From: Bdellovibrionales bacterium
Lineage (GTDB): Bacteria > Bdellovibrionota > Bacteriovoracia > Bacteriovoracales > Bacteriovoracaceae
Assembly (NCBI GenBank): GCA_023250815.1
Contig: JAHEZZ010000007.1
Span: forward strand, 1 to 34,468
Length of the DNA stretch: 34,468 nucleotides
Direction: 5' to 3'
In this document: piece by piece, positions 1 to 7,171 of the stretch
Numbering within the stretch: position 1 is the first letter of the stretch
Layout of the letters: every line of letters starts with the position of its first letter
The notes under the pieces: model-generated
What the model saw: the letters and a program-made list of their open reading frames with translations, nothing else
Told to the model about the DNA's origin: nothing
Databases searched by the model: none
Position numbers and translations under genes: made by a program

Positions 1-163
1 AAGCCGAAGCCTTAATCAGCGCATTTTGCTGATAAGTAGTACCATTTTCTTCTACTTCTAATTTTATTTTTGCTGCGGAAATTTTCAAAATATTTTTATC
101 AAACAATTCTTCAAACTCTTGTGCTTTATGGACATTACCTGAGGCCAAAATAAATTCTTTCAC
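1..163 (-). CDS. rdgB: XTP/dITP diphosphatase (RdgB/HAM1 family), N-terminal part only
   Basis: The gene runs off the left edge; about 54 N-terminal residues are visible. It begins VKEFILASGNVHKAQEFEEL, matching the family start (hydrophobic strand, then S/TGNxxK, which binds the nucleotide triphosphate), followed by EENGTTYQQNALIKA, matching the family E-(D/N)G-T-(F/Y)-x-x-NA-x-x-KA motif. The enzyme hydrolyses non-canonical purine triphosphates (XTP, dITP) to monophosphates and so cleans the nucleotide pool. I chose the GTG at 161-163, which overlaps the rph stop codon as GTGA; an in-frame ATG is absent and a weak AGG lies upstream. rph-rdgB pairs are common in bacteria, and the overlap suggests translational coupling. 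The ORF is too short here for a full check. Confidence 0.85.
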   Translation of the reverse strand, partial: MKEFILASGNVHKAQEFEELFDKNILKISAAKIKLEVEENGTTYQQNALIKASA

Positions 164-879
164 AAAGACAAAACCTGATCTTGCATATTAAAAACTTCTT
201 TTAAGGATTCTTCTGCACAAGACATAATCACCATCAATTGATCTTTATTAAAAGGATCTTTCTCCGCTGTTCCTTGTATTTCCACAAATTTTCCAGATTT
301 AGTCATCACAAAATTCATATCTGTGTGACAACTGGAATCTTCTTGGTAATTTAAATCGGCCAAAATATTTCCTTGAGGATCGATACCAACGCTGACTGCG
401 GCGATCGCTTCTTTCAAGGGATTTTCTTTCGAGAGGCCGCGTTTTGTAAGCTCACGAGTGGCCAAAACCAAGGCCACGTAGGCGCCAGAAATTGAAGTTG
501 TTCTTGTTCCGCCATCAGCAACAATAACATCGCAGTCGACAAAAATAGAATTTTCACCAAGTTTTTTAAGATCAACAATCGTGCGCAAACACCGGCCAAT
601 TAATCTTTGAATTTCCTGTGTCCTTCCCCCGGGCCCATTTCTTTCTCTTTTTGAGCGGGTGTGAGTGGCCCCCGGGAGCATATTATATTCAGCGGTAATC
701 CAGCCTTGGCCTTTTCCCTTCATCCAATGAGGAACACCTTCCTCAAGAGAAACTGTAATATGAACTTTGGTATTTCCAAACTCTGCCATCACACTTCCAA
801 GAGCGTATGGGTTAATATGAGGAGTAAATTTAATTGCTCTAGTTTGCTTGCGACATTTAACATTGTTGTCTAAATTCAT
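160..879 (-). CDS. rph: Ribonuclease PH
   Basis: Phosphorolytic 3'-5' exoribonuclease that trims the 3' ends of tRNA precursors in the cytoplasm. The 239-residue protein has the usual family length. Diagnostic stretches are GQGWITAEYNMLPGATHTR (about residues 57-75), GRTQEIQRLIGRCLR (about 84-98) and DCDVIVADGGTRTTSISGAY (about 115-134), which carry the phosphate- and metal-binding residues. The extreme N-terminus lacks the common RPDGR motif and reads NLDNNVKCRKQTR instead, a mild divergence. The ATG at 877-879 is supported by AAAGG seven bases upstream. The stop overlaps the downstream rdgB start by four bases, so the two genes are likely one operon, transcribed away from birA out of the 880-1031 gap. 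Confidence 0.95.
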   Translation of the reverse strand: MNLDNNVKCRKQTRAIKFTPHINPYALGSVMAEFGNTKVHITVSLEEGVPHWMKGKGQGWITAEYNMLPGATHTRSKRERNGPGGRTQEIQRLIGRCLRTIVDLKKLGENSIFVDCDVIVADGGTRTTSISGAYVALVLATRELTKRGLSKENPLKEAIAAVSVGIDPQGNILADLNYQEDSSCHTDMNFVMTKSGKFVEIQGTAEKDPFNKDQLMVIMSCAEESLKEVFNMQDQVLSL

Positions 880-913
880 ATTGGCCTTTGTATATACTTA
901 TACTCATCACGTT

Positions 914-938
914 TGAGTTTTCCAGTATGGAAAACTCA
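914..938. repeat. Perfect 10-bp inverted repeat in the rph-birA gap
   Basis: TGAGTTTTCC (914-923), a 5-base loop AGTAT, and GGAAAACTCA (929-938) form a perfect 10-bp stem. It lies in the short divergent gap between rph and birA. It has no flanking T-run that would make it an ordinary terminator, and no gene ends here. It could be an operator for rph, an RNA hairpin in the rph leader, or half of a two-hairpin extragenic palindromic element together with 952-996. Confidence 0.6.
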
Positions 939-951
939 GTATTACGAGTGG

Positions 952-996
952 TATACCCGCAGCGGTTTGCTTGAAAAGCAAAGTGCGAAGGGTATA
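952..996. repeat. Nested inverted repeat (REP-like candidate) in the rph-birA gap
   Basis: The outer arms TATACCC (952-958) and GGGTATA (990-996) enclose an inner perfect stem TTTGCTT (966-972), loop GAA, AAGCAAA (976-982). The segments between them form an unpaired internal bulge. It is followed directly by ACTGGGGTCAG. A short outer stem, a bulge, an inner stem and a G-rich flank recall bacterial REP elements mobilised by Y1 transposases, but only one copy is in the window and no such transposase is present. A candidate birA promoter sits inside the structure. Confidence 0.5.
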
Positions 997-998
997 AC
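971..998 (+). promoter_or_regulatory. Candidate sigma-70-type promoter for birA
   Basis: TTGAAA (971-976, 5/6 to TTGACA) is separated by 16 bases from TATAAC (993-998, 5/6 to TATAAT). Transcription would start about 25 bases upstream of the birA ATG. The -35 box lies in the inner hairpin and the -10 box overlaps the right outer arm of the 952-996 repeat, so the palindrome could affect polymerase binding. A TATATAAC a little downstream (1009-1016) is a rival -10 without a clear -35. Confidence 0.4.
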
Positions 999-1031
999 TG
1001 GGGTCAGTATATAACAAGATTTACGGAGTTT

Positions 1032-1757
1032 ATGAACGAAAAAAATATTTATCATCTCACATTTGATGAAATTGACTCGACTCAAGAGTGGTTGCGCAAA
1101 AATTATAATCACCAGAGCTATGAGAACTCGCCCAACCTTCTGGTTTCCACTAAAGCACAAACTAAAGGAATTGGACGACAAGACAGAGAATGGGCCCATT
1201 CAAAACATTCACTAGCCTTTTCTTTTATCATAGACCCAGCAGAAATTATTTTTAAAACGCCCTTAGAAATGGCAGTACAGTGTGCACTCTTTTTTAAATT
1301 AAAATTCCATTTAACTATAAAGTTAAAATGGCCTAACGATCTTATGAAGAATGACAAAAAATGCGGGGGAATCATTTGCCATTCTGTAACCAGAAATAAA
1401 AAAGAATTTATTATTGTCGGGATTGGAATAAATCTCAATGAAAAAAGTGAGTCCATGCCTTGCCAAGAATATCCAAGCGGAAAAAGTTCACTACAAATAG
1501 AAAAGTTGATTGAAAATTTCCAGCACAATATACCATTTGATTTTTATCATTATCTTCTAGGGAATCGACTAGATGACCTTCGCATTACAGAAGAATGGCA
1601 CAAAAACTGTTGCCATCTAAATCGCAAAATTAAAACTCATCATGACAAAAATATAATTGAAGGGATTTTTATTGGTATCGGAAATCAAGGTCAAGCCATT
1701 TTAGAAATAAACAATCAAAAAATTGAAATCTTTAGCGGTGAATTTTCTTTGACCTAA
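1032..1757 (+). CDS. birA: Biotin-[carboxyl-carrier-protein] ligase, no DNA-binding domain
   Basis: Activates biotin with ATP and attaches it to the acceptor lysine of biotin carrier proteins; a likely client is the carrier at 29277-29795. The 241 residues are the catalytic and C-terminal domains only: the protein starts at FDEIDSTQEWL (substrate-contact region) with no winged helix, so it is a group I ligase and not a biotin-operon repressor. The KWPNDL motif (about residue 98) and GIGINLN (about 133) are clear. The biotinyl-AMP loop, GRGRRGRKW in E. coli, reads GIGRQDREW here. The Arg matching E. coli R118 and the Trp remain, but other glycine/arginine positions are changed. The ATG follows GGAG at short spacing. 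The stop overlaps the stop of the convergent gene by three to four bases. Confidence 0.9.
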   Translation: MNEKNIYHLTFDEIDSTQEWLRKNYNHQSYENSPNLLVSTKAQTKGIGRQDREWAHSKHSLAFSFIIDPAEIIFKTPLEMAVQCALFFKLKFHLTIKLKWPNDLMKNDKKCGGIICHSVTRNKKEFIIVGIGINLNEKSESMPCQEYPSGKSSLQIEKLIENFQHNIPFDFYHYLLGNRLDDLRITEEWHKNCCHLNRKIKTHHDKNIIEGIFIGIGNQGQAILEINNQKIEIFSGEFSLT

Positions 1758-3058
1758 ATTTCTTTTGATATTTCTTCAATTTCTTTTTTTATTAAATTTT
1801 CCGCCAAATCTGGAATTACTTCCCATGCAATTTTCTCTATCGTTTGTTTGCAATAATCTTTGACAAATTGCTCTAAGACAGGAGCAAGAGAAGTTTTGAG
1901 TTTTTCAATTAATTCTTCATTCATCTCAAATTTTTTGCTTGCTTCTTGAGTCGTCGATTCAATCTTAGGGACAATTTTCGCATTTGTTTCTTGTGTACTC
2001 GTCTTAGAGAGATCCAGCTTATTTGATTCAATTATTTCATCTGCCTGCCAAAGATCTTCTTGGCCCATTTCAGATAGGATTTCTTTTTCTAGCGCTTCGT
2101 TTGGTTTTGATTTTATATCTAATGACAAAGGTCTCAAGCTTGAATCTTCTTCATCAAAATCTTCAACCAAATCAGACATCGGAACTAGTTTTGGAGCGGA
2201 AGAAATAGCAGGGATACTTTCAACTTTATCACTAAGACCACGGGAATGTGCCTCAAGATCTGGAAAATCTAAATCCTCTTCTTTTGGATATACTAAAGTA
2301 GCGGCATCAATTTTGCTCTTTTTGACAGGAGAAACTCTAGATGGAACTTCCTGTGATCCACTGCCTGACTCACCAATAATTCCAGGGATGCTCATTCCCC
2401 AATCTTCTAGTTCTTTTGATAATTGATTATCTTTATCAGCTTTAATCATAGACCCTGCTAAACCCGTATTTTTTTTGTCTGTTGATACCGCAATTTGCTC
2501 ATGAGTAACATGCCAGTCTTCACTTTCTTCTTCAATTTTATCACTTTCTCTACTTAAACTTTGATCGATCTTAAACTCTTTTGTTACTTCGTGTGCCGGA
2601 TTAACTTCCTCTTCATCCCCATTCTCATTCTCAGAAATTTCAGATGCTGAAGAAATCTCAACTTCTCCTTCGCCGACATTTGAAGATATTTTTTGCGTAC
2701 TAGTTAAGTTTTTACAAAGTTCTATAAATTTTTGACCATCAAATGGTTTTACAATTTTATCAACAGCTCCGGCCTCAAATATGGCATTTTCGTTGATATT
2801 ATCAAAAGTTCCAAGCATTACCAAAATAGGAGTTCCAGCAGAAATAGTCGCCGTTTGTCGAATGAGATCATACCCCGTACGAGCATTAGATAAATTAAAA
2901 TCTAACAAAATTAAAGAATATGTATTATTTTTTATTTTTTGAATAAGGTCAGACTCATTTAAACACTCATCTATTTCATACTTTAAATTTTTTAGTGTAA
3001 TACTAATAACTTTTTGAATAGTTAAACTATCATCAGCGACGAGAATCTTTGCGGCCAT
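1754..3058 (-). CDS. CheY-like receiver protein with long acidic linker and conserved C-terminal helix
   Basis: Single-receiver protein without a recognisable output domain. The receiver spans about residues 1-125: KILVADDS supplies the acidic pair D9/D10, D53 in LILLDF is the predicted phospho-acceptor, and the lysine is in DKIVKPF. The usual switch Thr/Ser is missing: PILVMLG replaces the common P-x-x-x-(L/V)-T-A, so it has Leu at that position. Residues about 130-370 are a low-complexity, Glu/Asp/Ser-rich, probably disordered linker. The last 50 residues (KLKTSLAPVLEQFV onward, then WEVIPDLAENLIKKEI) form an amphipathic helical tail that I recall from similar deltaproteobacterial receivers. 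The frame stays open to 3079, but I start at 3058 because CGGAGATCTT lies right before that ATG. It is the last gene after the FHA/PP2C genes and has its own candidate promoter, so it may be independent. Confidence 0.85.
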   Translation of the reverse strand: MAAKILVADDSLTIQKVISITLKNLKYEIDECLNESDLIQKIKNNTYSLILLDFNLSNARTGYDLIRQTATISAGTPILVMLGTFDNINENAIFEAGAVDKIVKPFDGQKFIELCKNLTSTQKISSNVGEGEVEISSASEISENENGDEEEVNPAHEVTKEFKIDQSLSRESDKIEEESEDWHVTHEQIAVSTDKKNTGLAGSMIKADKDNQLSKELEDWGMSIPGIIGESGSGSQEVPSRVSPVKKSKIDAATLVYPKEEDLDFPDLEAHSRGLSDKVESIPAISSAPKLVPMSDLVEDFDEEDSSLRPLSLDIKSKPNEALEKEILSEMGQEDLWQADEIIESNKLDLSKTSTQETNAKIVPKIESTTQEASKKFEMNEELIEKLKTSLAPVLEQFVKDYCKQTIEKIAWEVIPDLAENLIKKEIEEISKEI

Positions 3059-3088
3059 AAGATCTCCGAAAAAAAACATCCAAAATCT

Positions 3089-3116
3089 ATTTTACAGAAT
3101 AAGATCGGCTTATCAA
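3089..3116 (-). promoter_or_regulatory. Candidate promoter for the CheY-like gene
   Basis: On the minus strand, TTGATA (3111-3116; 5/6) is followed by a 16-base spacer and TAAAAT (3089-3094; 5/6). It lies in the 83-base gap between the end of the phosphatase gene and the start at 3058, about 25-30 bases upstream of the start codon. This suggests the receiver can be expressed apart from the upstream FHA/phosphatase genes. Confidence 0.5.
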
Positions 3117-3141
3117 CCAGAATGGCGAATCTTCAATCAAA

Positions 3142-3882
3142 TTAAAATTGAAATAACAAGGCCGTTTGATTATCAAAATTCCCTCGAGAATTGGCAAAGT
3201 CCATTAAACCATTTATTTTCTCACGTAAACCTGGAGTCTTTTTCTCAATTATAAATTTAATTTCCTCTAAATTTAGTCGATTAAAAATTCCGTCTGAAAG
3301 CATAATGATAATATCATCATCTTGCGGTCTAAATTCTCTAATCTGGAAATGTAAATCTTCAAAAAGACCAATTCCACTCATTGGTAAAGAAGAGTAATAT
3401 GGTCGATAATTATCCTTGGAAATGGCCTCAAAGCTGTCGGGCGTAATGATCGTTTTAATTTCACCTTTTCGATAAAGATAGACTCCCATATTTCCCACGG
3501 AGACAAAAGTTCCAATGGAATCAGAAAGTGCAAAACCGACAACTGCGGCACCACCGCGCTTTGAAATTTCAAGTTGCGAATTCGATGAAAAGATTTCTTT
3601 GTGTGCCAAATGAAAAGCATTAATGAGAGCATTGGCCTCAAGCAAATATTTATGACTATAAAAAAAAGGCATGGTCGAATCTGGATCAGTCGCCACTTTT
3701 GTATAAAATATTTTTAAAAGTTCTTTTACTCTAGCTGTTGTCTTATCTCCTATTCCGATTCCTCCAAATCCATCGATTGCAAAAAATAAATTATTAACCA
3801 AATCAACTTCAAAGTCGTCTTCATTTAGTTCCAAGACAGGGCCGTGATGAGTTTTTGCAGAATATGACTTTAATAAATTCAT
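3142..3882 (-). CDS. PP2C-like Ser/Thr protein phosphatase
   Basis: Cytoplasmic metal-dependent phosphatase of 246 residues, the size of a bare PP2C domain; no signal peptide or membrane segment. Motifs in order: LNEDDFEV (about 19-26, the R-x-x-N-x-D-x motif without the Arg), FAIDGFGG (about 34-41, metal-binding Asp), GGAAVVGF (about 109-116), IIMLSDGIF (about 192-200, second metal Asp) and DNQTALLF at the C-terminus (third Asp). The GDSR motif reads GNMG (about 132-135), so one acidic residue linked to the third metal in bacterial PP2Cs is absent. It starts two bases after the stop of the large FHA gene. PP2C next to FHA proteins points to removal of phosphothreonine from FHA targets (inference). 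A catalytically weakened or binding-only role cannot be excluded. Confidence 0.8.
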   Translation of the reverse strand: MNLLKSYSAKTHHGPVLELNEDDFEVDLVNNLFFAIDGFGGIGIGDKTTARVKELLKIFYTKVATDPDSTMPFFYSHKYLLEANALINAFHLAHKEIFSSNSQLEISKRGGAAVVGFALSDSIGTFVSVGNMGVYLYRKGEIKTIITPDSFEAISKDNYRPYYSSLPMSGIGLFEDLHFQIREFRPQDDDIIIMLSDGIFNRLNLEEIKFIIEKKTPGLREKINGLMDFANSRGNFDNQTALLFQF

Positions 3883-3884
3883 CT

Positions 3885-6194
3885 TTACTCCAAATAATCT
3901 CTAAGTCGATCACTCGATTTTTTATAATAATCACTATCTGAAGGTGAAATCTGCTGAACCTCTTGAAACTTTTCTTTGGCATCACTAAATAAACTTAAAG
4001 ATTCAGAAATAATGGCCTCTCGATAAACTTTTTTGGCACGACTATTTAACAAATCTCTAATTGCCACAGTTTCTTCGAGGGCCTCAGATGAGATTGGATC
4101 ATATACTAAAACTTGAATATAATTTTCATAAGCGCCTTTTAAATCTTGGCCTTCTTTCATAGATCTTGCCTTCCCAAGAAGAGGCCCAGTTATTTCTGAT
4201 AACATCTTTTTAGACTCTTCAAGCATACCCTGCCCATCTTTCATAAGATCTTCATCCATTTCTTGAATTTTCATAAAGTCTTGCAACTTAACAATTGCTT
4301 TAAACCATTCTTTTTGTAAAAAGAGAGTTTTTCCTGGCTGCAATTGGGATACTTTTCTTTTTCTATCTGCTTCCTTCTGTGCTAATTCCAAGGCTATGCG
4401 ATCTTGTTCTTTCTTCCAAGCATCCAGTTCGATTTTCAATTGTGGCACATCGAAGTTTTCTGGATCCAAAGAAAGAACCTGGGTAAAAAGCGCTTCTGAA
4501 ACAGGAACATTTCTTTCTTTCGTGGACTCCTTTGCCTTTTCTACTAATTCTTTTACTTTAATTTGTCGCAAACGCCTCTCTTCATCTTCTCGTCTTTTCT
4601 TTTCAAGTTCTTCTAATTTGATCAAGCCCTCTTTGGAAGATTCTTTAAGCGATCTCGCTTCTTTAAAATTTGAAGTCACTGCAAATATTTTATCTAACTC
4701 CATAATTGCTTCGCTATATTTCCCAACTGCGTGCAATTCCTTAGCAAGTTCGTAAACTTGATTCATGTGCTCTTCTACTTCTTTACTTAACGGCTTTTCC
4801 TTTTTTTTCACATCTCCAGCAATTTGCTGACGTTCATCTTTTTTTTCACCATTTGCTCCATCTTCTTTTTTTTCATTCTCAGCAGTTTTTTTATCTTTGC
4901 TTTTTTCTCCTTCCGGAGGCGGAGAATCTGTCAAAAGCATTAAAAGTGCGCCAGCAACAACTGTATAAATTAATGCTTTCTTCCTTTTAGCAGGATCTTT
5001 TAAAATTCTTTTTATAAAGCTTTTTTCTTCTGGGCCACTCGATTGTTCGGCATCAGATTTTAAGCTTATCCCTTGACTTGCGGCATCCTCTTCATCATCA
5101 ACATTAACTTCGACAATTTCTTCAACTTCAACTTCCTGATTTGTTTCAACAGGCATCAACCGTTCATCTTCACTTCTAAGCAAGTCGGAAACAACTCTAA
5201 TTGTAAAAGTTGTACTGCCAATTACAAATTCGTCACCATTGCTAATTTCGCCCTTTTTTACCCTAGATCCATTTAAAATTGTTCCGTTGGATGAATTTAA
5301 ATCTTCTACCGTACAAGTTGTATAATCTTTTCTAACAACAGCATGAACTGATGAAACTTCATCGTCATTTAATACAATCTGACATCTTTTAGGATCTCTT
5401 CCAATATAAGTTTCTGGCAAATCAAGAGGGTATCTTTCATAGGGTGCAAATTCTCCAAATAGCTCCAATTCAAATTTAGCAAATGATCTAAAAACTTTTG
5501 TACCGCCTTCAGTTTCAACGTCACTTTCGACCGCTGGCAAATTATTAGGATCAATCCCCGGATGTTCCTGGTGCTCATTTCCTGGTTCACTGTTTGCCTG
5601 ACCTAAATCATGATTCTCTGCCTCGCTCGAGGCAGCGTGCTCCTCTCCTTCTGAAATATGATGATCATTTAATTCCCCTTCGCCAGAAACAGCTCCATGA
5701 TCCAGGGGCGCAAGGGATGCTTCATCAGAACCTGGATCTGTATCATGCTTGGCAATTTCAGAATCCTTTCCAGCTTCAAATGCTGTCTCAGTTAAAAGAT
5801 GAGAATCTTCTTCTTTACTCACCGAGCTTTCATTGCCCAAAATAGGTTTGGCCAATACCGACGATGGTGCTTTATTTGCTTCTGAACGAAAATAAAATGT
5901 TAAATTAAATGCCGAAAAAGAAATAACGTCATTGGGAGATAGTTCTGACTCTTTGACGACCACTCCATTAAGAGACATCGGAACAGAAGGAGAAATATTT
6001 TTTATCTTCCAAACACCAGCATTAAAATTTAACTCCCCTTGCTCTCGAGATATTTTAGGGTCATCAATTTGGATTGTGCAATCTTCTGATCTCCCGATTA
6101 AAAAAGTAAGCGAAGCATTTTCTAACAATGCTACTTCATTTGTTAAATCAACAAAATTTAAAGCCAGATCCCCTTTTTTAATCTCTATTTTCAT
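3885..6194 (-). CDS. Membrane protein with two FHA domains, acidic linkers and TPR-like coiled C-terminus
   Basis: 769 residues. FHA domain 1 is at about 1-103 (LIGRSEDC, then SREQ where most FHAs have SxxH, and SLNG). A His/Glu/Ser-rich, probably disordered linker follows (about 104-235). FHA domain 2 is at about 240-336, with all landmarks: YIGRDPKRC, VSSVHA, LNSSNGT. A single transmembrane segment is near 406-422 after the basic stretch KDPAKRKK, so the FHA half should be cytoplasmic (positive-inside) and the C-terminal half periplasmic. The C-terminal about 300 residues begin with a Lys/Glu-rich tract and then contain TPR-like helical pairs and a long charged coiled coil (EELEKKRREDEERRL). 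FHA domains bind phosphothreonine peptides. The start ATG overlaps the previous stop as ATGA. Probably a scaffold between a phospho-signal and an envelope machine; partner unknown. Confidence 0.85.
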   Translation of the reverse strand: MKIEIKKGDLALNFVDLTNEVALLENASLTFLIGRSEDCTIQIDDPKISREQGELNFNAGVWKIKNISPSVPMSLNGVVVKESELSPNDVISFSAFNLTFYFRSEANKAPSSVLAKPILGNESSVSKEEDSHLLTETAFEAGKDSEIAKHDTDPGSDEASLAPLDHGAVSGEGELNDHHISEGEEHAASSEAENHDLGQANSEPGNEHQEHPGIDPNNLPAVESDVETEGGTKVFRSFAKFELELFGEFAPYERYPLDLPETYIGRDPKRCQIVLNDDEVSSVHAVVRKDYTTCTVEDLNSSNGTILNGSRVKKGEISNGDEFVIGSTTFTIRVVSDLLRSEDERLMPVETNQEVEVEEIVEVNVDDEEDAASQGISLKSDAEQSSGPEEKSFIKRILKDPAKRKKALIYTVVAGALLMLLTDSPPPEGEKSKDKKTAENEKKEDGANGEKKDERQQIAGDVKKKEKPLSKEVEEHMNQVYELAKELHAVGKYSEAIMELDKIFAVTSNFKEARSLKESSKEGLIKLEELEKKRREDEERRLRQIKVKELVEKAKESTKERNVPVSEALFTQVLSLDPENFDVPQLKIELDAWKKEQDRIALELAQKEADRKRKVSQLQPGKTLFLQKEWFKAIVKLQDFMKIQEMDEDLMKDGQGMLEESKKMLSEITGPLLGKARSMKEGQDLKGAYENYIQVLVYDPISSEALEETVAIRDLLNSRAKKVYREAIISESLSLFSDAKEKFQEVQQISPSDSDYYKKSSDRLRDYLE

Positions 6195-7156
6195 TTAGAT
6201 GTTTCCTGATAATTTGTACACTTAATCTCGCCCTCAGAAAGCCCCATCTTTTCTTCTAGCTGCTTAATCTCCTCCGCTGCTTTTTTATAACGATCATCAT
6301 CTGAATAACCTTCAAGCAATCTGATAATATTACAATAAACTTGTACTGCTCCCATGTATTTTAAAGACTCTTGATCACGACGGGCCTTAATAAGACTTTG
6401 TTCAATTTCGCGATCGAGCGATTGCCTTGTTTTATTGAGATAAAAACTAGCACGCCCATTATTAGGGCTCATCACTAGCGCTAAATTAAATTCCGCCATT
6501 GCTCTAAAATAATTTCCTTCGCGCATTTCACGAAGCCCTCTGTGAATAATCATATCTAGTTTTTCTTGAATTTCTTTGTTCTCTTCATCCTTCTTTTTAT
6601 TCCCAACAGTAAACTCATCTGTAACTTCTTTAAATTTTTTATCGTCACTTTTTTTCTTTACCCCACTATTATCTTCCCCTCCCATAAAAAGCATAAACAA
6701 AACCAAAATTCCCACAATCAAAAACATTAAAGGTTTTTTATTAGTATTTTGTTTTGTATCTAAATCATCATCTTTTTTTTCTTCTAAGGGAGCTACTACT
6801 TCTAGGACTTGCAATACATTGTATTTAAAAACAGTTTGACCAATAATTATTTTATCACTGTCTTTTAATGTGTATTGAGTAACTTTTAAATCATTGACCA
6901 TCGTTCCGTTTTGAGATTTCAAATCTGTTAGGACAAAGTCATTCCCCATTTTTACAATTTCAGCATGAACTTTTGAACATTTGCCGTCCATAATTTTAAC
7001 ATCGGCAGTATCACCGCGACCAATCGTAATGCGATTTGATTTTATATAATACGATACTCCTTTGTTTTCACCAGTCATGCACAGAAGACGATGATGCTTC
7101 CCGGATGCCGTTGGAGGCCGTATATCTTTAACTATTGCTATATTCCCACTCTTCAT
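6191..7156 (-). CDS. FHA domain protein with one membrane segment and TPR-like tail
   Basis: 321 residues. The FHA domain is at about 24-115 with TIGRGDTADV, CSKVHAEI (the SxxH motif) and LKSQNGT, so the phosphothreonine pocket looks intact. A Lys/Asp linker leads to one hydrophobic segment at about 142-159 (PLMFLIVGILVLFMLFMG). The rest, about 190-310, is charged and helical with a TPR-like unit (GNYFRAMAEFNLALVMSPNN). The layout is a shorter version of the next gene downstream: FHA inside, TPR outside. The gene overlaps the downstream start by four bases and begins 15 bases after the FHA/PAS gene, so all three should be co-transcribed. Function is not known; the context suggests assembly or regulation of a Tad-type apparatus. 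Confidence 0.82.
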   Translation of the reverse strand: MKSGNIAIVKDIRPPTASGKHHRLLCMTGENKGVSYYIKSNRITIGRGDTADVKIMDGKCSKVHAEIVKMGNDFVLTDLKSQNGTMVNDLKVTQYTLKDSDKIIIGQTVFKYNVLQVLEVVAPLEEKKDDDLDTKQNTNKKPLMFLIVGILVLFMLFMGGEDNSGVKKKSDDKKFKEVTDEFTVGNKKKDEENKEIQEKLDMIIHRGLREMREGNYFRAMAEFNLALVMSPNNGRASFYLNKTRQSLDREIEQSLIKARRDQESLKYMGAVQVYCNIIRLLEGYSDDDRYKKAAEEIKQLEEKMGLSEGEIKCTNYQETSK

Positions 7157-7171
7157 TTATCTTTTTTATCC

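Noticed and set aside
1118-1528. 136-residue leftward open frame
   Set aside because: Antisense to the catalytic core of birA, which has clear family motifs.
1590-1620. TGGCAC...TTGCC, resembling a sigma-54 -24/-12 promoter
   Set aside because: The GG-to-GC distance is 15 bases instead of 12 and it lies inside birA.
4396-4755. 119-residue rightward open frame rich in Ser and Phe
   Set aside because: Antisense to the Lys/Glu-rich coiled coil of the two-FHA gene; Ser/Phe-rich shadows are expected opposite such sequence.
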